From: Hippopus hippopus
Taxonomy: Eukaryota > Mollusca > Bivalvia > Cardiida > Cardiidae
Direction of reading: 5' to 3'
DNA length: 64,000 nt
Assembly (NCBI GenBank): GCA_946811185.2
Contig: OX328102.1
Location: 10,975,194-11,039,193, forward strand
Shown in pieces: positions 62,322 to 64,000 of the stretch. The notes under the pieces were generated by a model. It had not been told where the DNA came from, did no database searches, and worked only from the letters and a program-made list of their open reading frames with translations. Both the position numbers and the translations under genes were made by a program. Position 1 is the first letter of the stretch. Every line of letters begins with the position of its first letter.

Positions 62322-64000
62322 ATCATTCTCATCAACCCCAACTGATCATCAGTACTGCTTGTAACAGAATTTCCCTGTTGCTGAGAGGGCTGCATTACAG
62401 TAACAGGTTCCGAAGCAATGACATTGAACCCTTGAGAACACTCGTCAGCACTAGGAGAAACAGCTGGCAAAGAAAGCTGTTTTGAATCGGATCTTACGTC
62501 AGATTCTGACGTAATAGCATTTGAATCCAGCTTGTCATTGCGAACAGGGATCGAATCAGGGATAGAAATAGCCAACTCTTTGTCAGACCAAAGGTCTTGT
62601 TTTGACTCTGGCAGACCTTTAGGTACAAGCTTGTCATGGAAACTGTGTCGAGGTAAAGGTCGTTCGTGTTTTCGGCTTTTACAAACAGTCTTTGCAGCAA
62701 TCACGTCGTCTTCAGTATCCGCCTCATACATTTCATCACACTGATTGTGATGAACCTGTATGAAGTTACTACTAGGGAAAGACTGTATCACTTGCTTATC
62801 TGGCCCTATCAAATTGATGCAAGTTGACTTTTCAGGGACATATGGAAAATGAAGGTCATTTTCATCTGGACTGGAAGTCAAAGTTTCATTGAAATGCGAG
62901 TATCGTGAAAATGCTTCAGGTACTGCCATTTGTGCAGCAGGTTTATATAAAATGTCAAAGCTGAACTGTTGTAAAATTGATAACCAACGGTCGTAAATGG
63001 CTCCTTGCAACTGCTTCTGAAAAAGGGGTTTAAGGGCTTGGTGGTCACATTCGACAATAAAATGTCGACCCCGAAGGTAACTTGCACAATCTAATACACT
63101 TGTGACTACCCCAAGAAGTTCTAATTTAGTCGGGCCATAGGATTGTTGCCACTTTGATAATCCCTTAGATCCAAACCTTACCACTTTTGGCAAGTCATTC
63201 TCGTGAATTTGATATAACATATAGCCTATTCCATGACTACTGGTATCAACTGCGAGACGGAATTGTAAATCAAATCGTGGAAAAGTCAGTGCCTTGGAAT
63301 TGACAAGTCTAGTTTTCAAGAATTGAAAACTATGATCACATTCATCATTCCAAATAAAAGGTACATTTTTCTTCATAAGTCTATACAAGCAGTTGGCAAT
63401 GGAACTATAATTTGGTATGTACTTTCTAAACCAGTTAAACAAGCCTAGAGCTCGCTGCAGTTCCTTCTTAGATGTAGGAGTAGGGTAATTCCGTACCAAG
63501 TCTAATTTGTCACTGGGTGGAACAATCCCCTCCTTACTAATGGAATGACCCAAAAAGACACAATTTGGATAAGCGAAAAGGCATTTTGGTTTAGGTTTAA
63601 GCTTTAAACCAGCACTTTGTAGTCTTGACAATACTTCATGCAAGAGCTCTATATGCTTTTCAAAAGTCTCCGAAATGATACAGATATCATCTAGATAATA
63701 CAACACAGAAACAAAAGTGGGACCATGCAAAATTTTGTCCATTAGAAGCTGGAGTGAGTTGGGAGCTGTGCTGAGACCCTGTGGTAGCCGTAAGAATTTA
63801 AAAGTACCAAAACAAGTGTTAAAAGCAGTGTACTTTGTCTAATTTTCTGAAATGGACATCTGAAAAAATCCTGAACTTAAATCAAGTGAGGTAATGTAAT
63901 TTGGACTAGTTCCAGAAAAAGATTCTGTTAAATCTTGTATATCAGGAATTGTATATCTGAAATCCTGTGTTTGAGAATTCAGATATCTGAAATAACAACA
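62297..64000 (-). pseudogene. Ty3/Gypsy reverse transcriptase and RNase H, 5' end outside window
   Basis: The minus-strand frame enters from beyond 64000 with late reverse transcriptase palm residues (LDLSSGFFQMSISEN). It hits a TAG at 63839-63841, then continues (FGTFKFLRLPQGLSTAPNSLQ), with the catalytic YLDD in VLYYLDDICI and FLGHSISKEGI. RNase H follows (FRLAVDTSSHGIGYML; TKLELLGVV; IVECDHQALKPLF), then a long Ser/Asp-rich linker. A frameshift lies near 62335. Apart from the TAG the catalytic residues are intact, so decay is modest. Confidence 0.88.

Overview
The window looks like repeat-dense nuclear DNA from a marine bivalve mollusc, or a close lophotrochozoan relative. It is AT-rich and gene-poor. 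It has spliced eukaryotic exons, tRNA-derived SINEs with (AATC)n or (CCAA)n tails, pearl/Helitron-like repeats ending in a GGCC hairpin plus CTAA, and many short palindromic DNA elements. The bivalve assignment is inference from repeat style; no species is claimed.

Host coding content is small. Two consecutive 3' terminal exons of a single-pass membrane protein lie at 14676-14866 and 16045-16185 (+). One intact, apparently intronless GMC-family FAD oxidoreductase lies at 24219-25985 (-). Almost everything else recognisable is mobile DNA.

0-14 kb holds MITEs, SINEs, a LINE 3' fragment (7.2-7.9 kb), a TTAA-flanked 491 bp element (9918-10408), a probable decayed DIRS-like element (about 10.5-13.8 kb) and a 23-bp minisatellite (11985-13010). 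16-19 kb is a pile of palindromic MITEs. 19664-22983 (-) is a deleted LTR retrotransposon with two LTRs, a proline-tRNA-type primer site and a 4-bp target duplication, sitting inside another MITE. 26.2-33.8 kb (-) holds an autonomous-looking Helitron RepHel gene of more than 1760 codons, with an N-terminal cysteine-protease-like domain and, downstream on the same strand, an exon with an RPA-like OB fold. 35.0-37.4 kb holds non-autonomous Helitron/pearl-like repeats. 38133-39795 is a foldback element. 41.4-42.6 kb is a composite repeat that includes a second copy of the GMC gene's promoter segment.

45.1-57.8 kb is a nested stack. It has a LINE ORF1; a 48-bp satellite (46.3-48.7 kb) that appears to have grown out of the core of a palindromic MITE and carries a SINE insertion; and a LINE ORF2 with a 2A-like motif, endonuclease and reverse transcriptase. 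The endonuclease is split by a 4682 bp TTAA-flanked element (50136-54817) encoding a THAP domain and a second, P2X7-like N-terminal fragment (Kolobok-like). 58501-60029 is a structurally complete Tc1-like transposon with an open transposase. 60593-64000 (-) is a decayed Ty3/Gypsy pol that runs off the window end.

The strongest leads are the two-gene Kolobok-like element, the satellite derived from a MITE core, the Helitron with a protease domain whose catalytic-type Cys lies upstream of any Met, and a TTAA-type palindromic MITE family present about 20 times.
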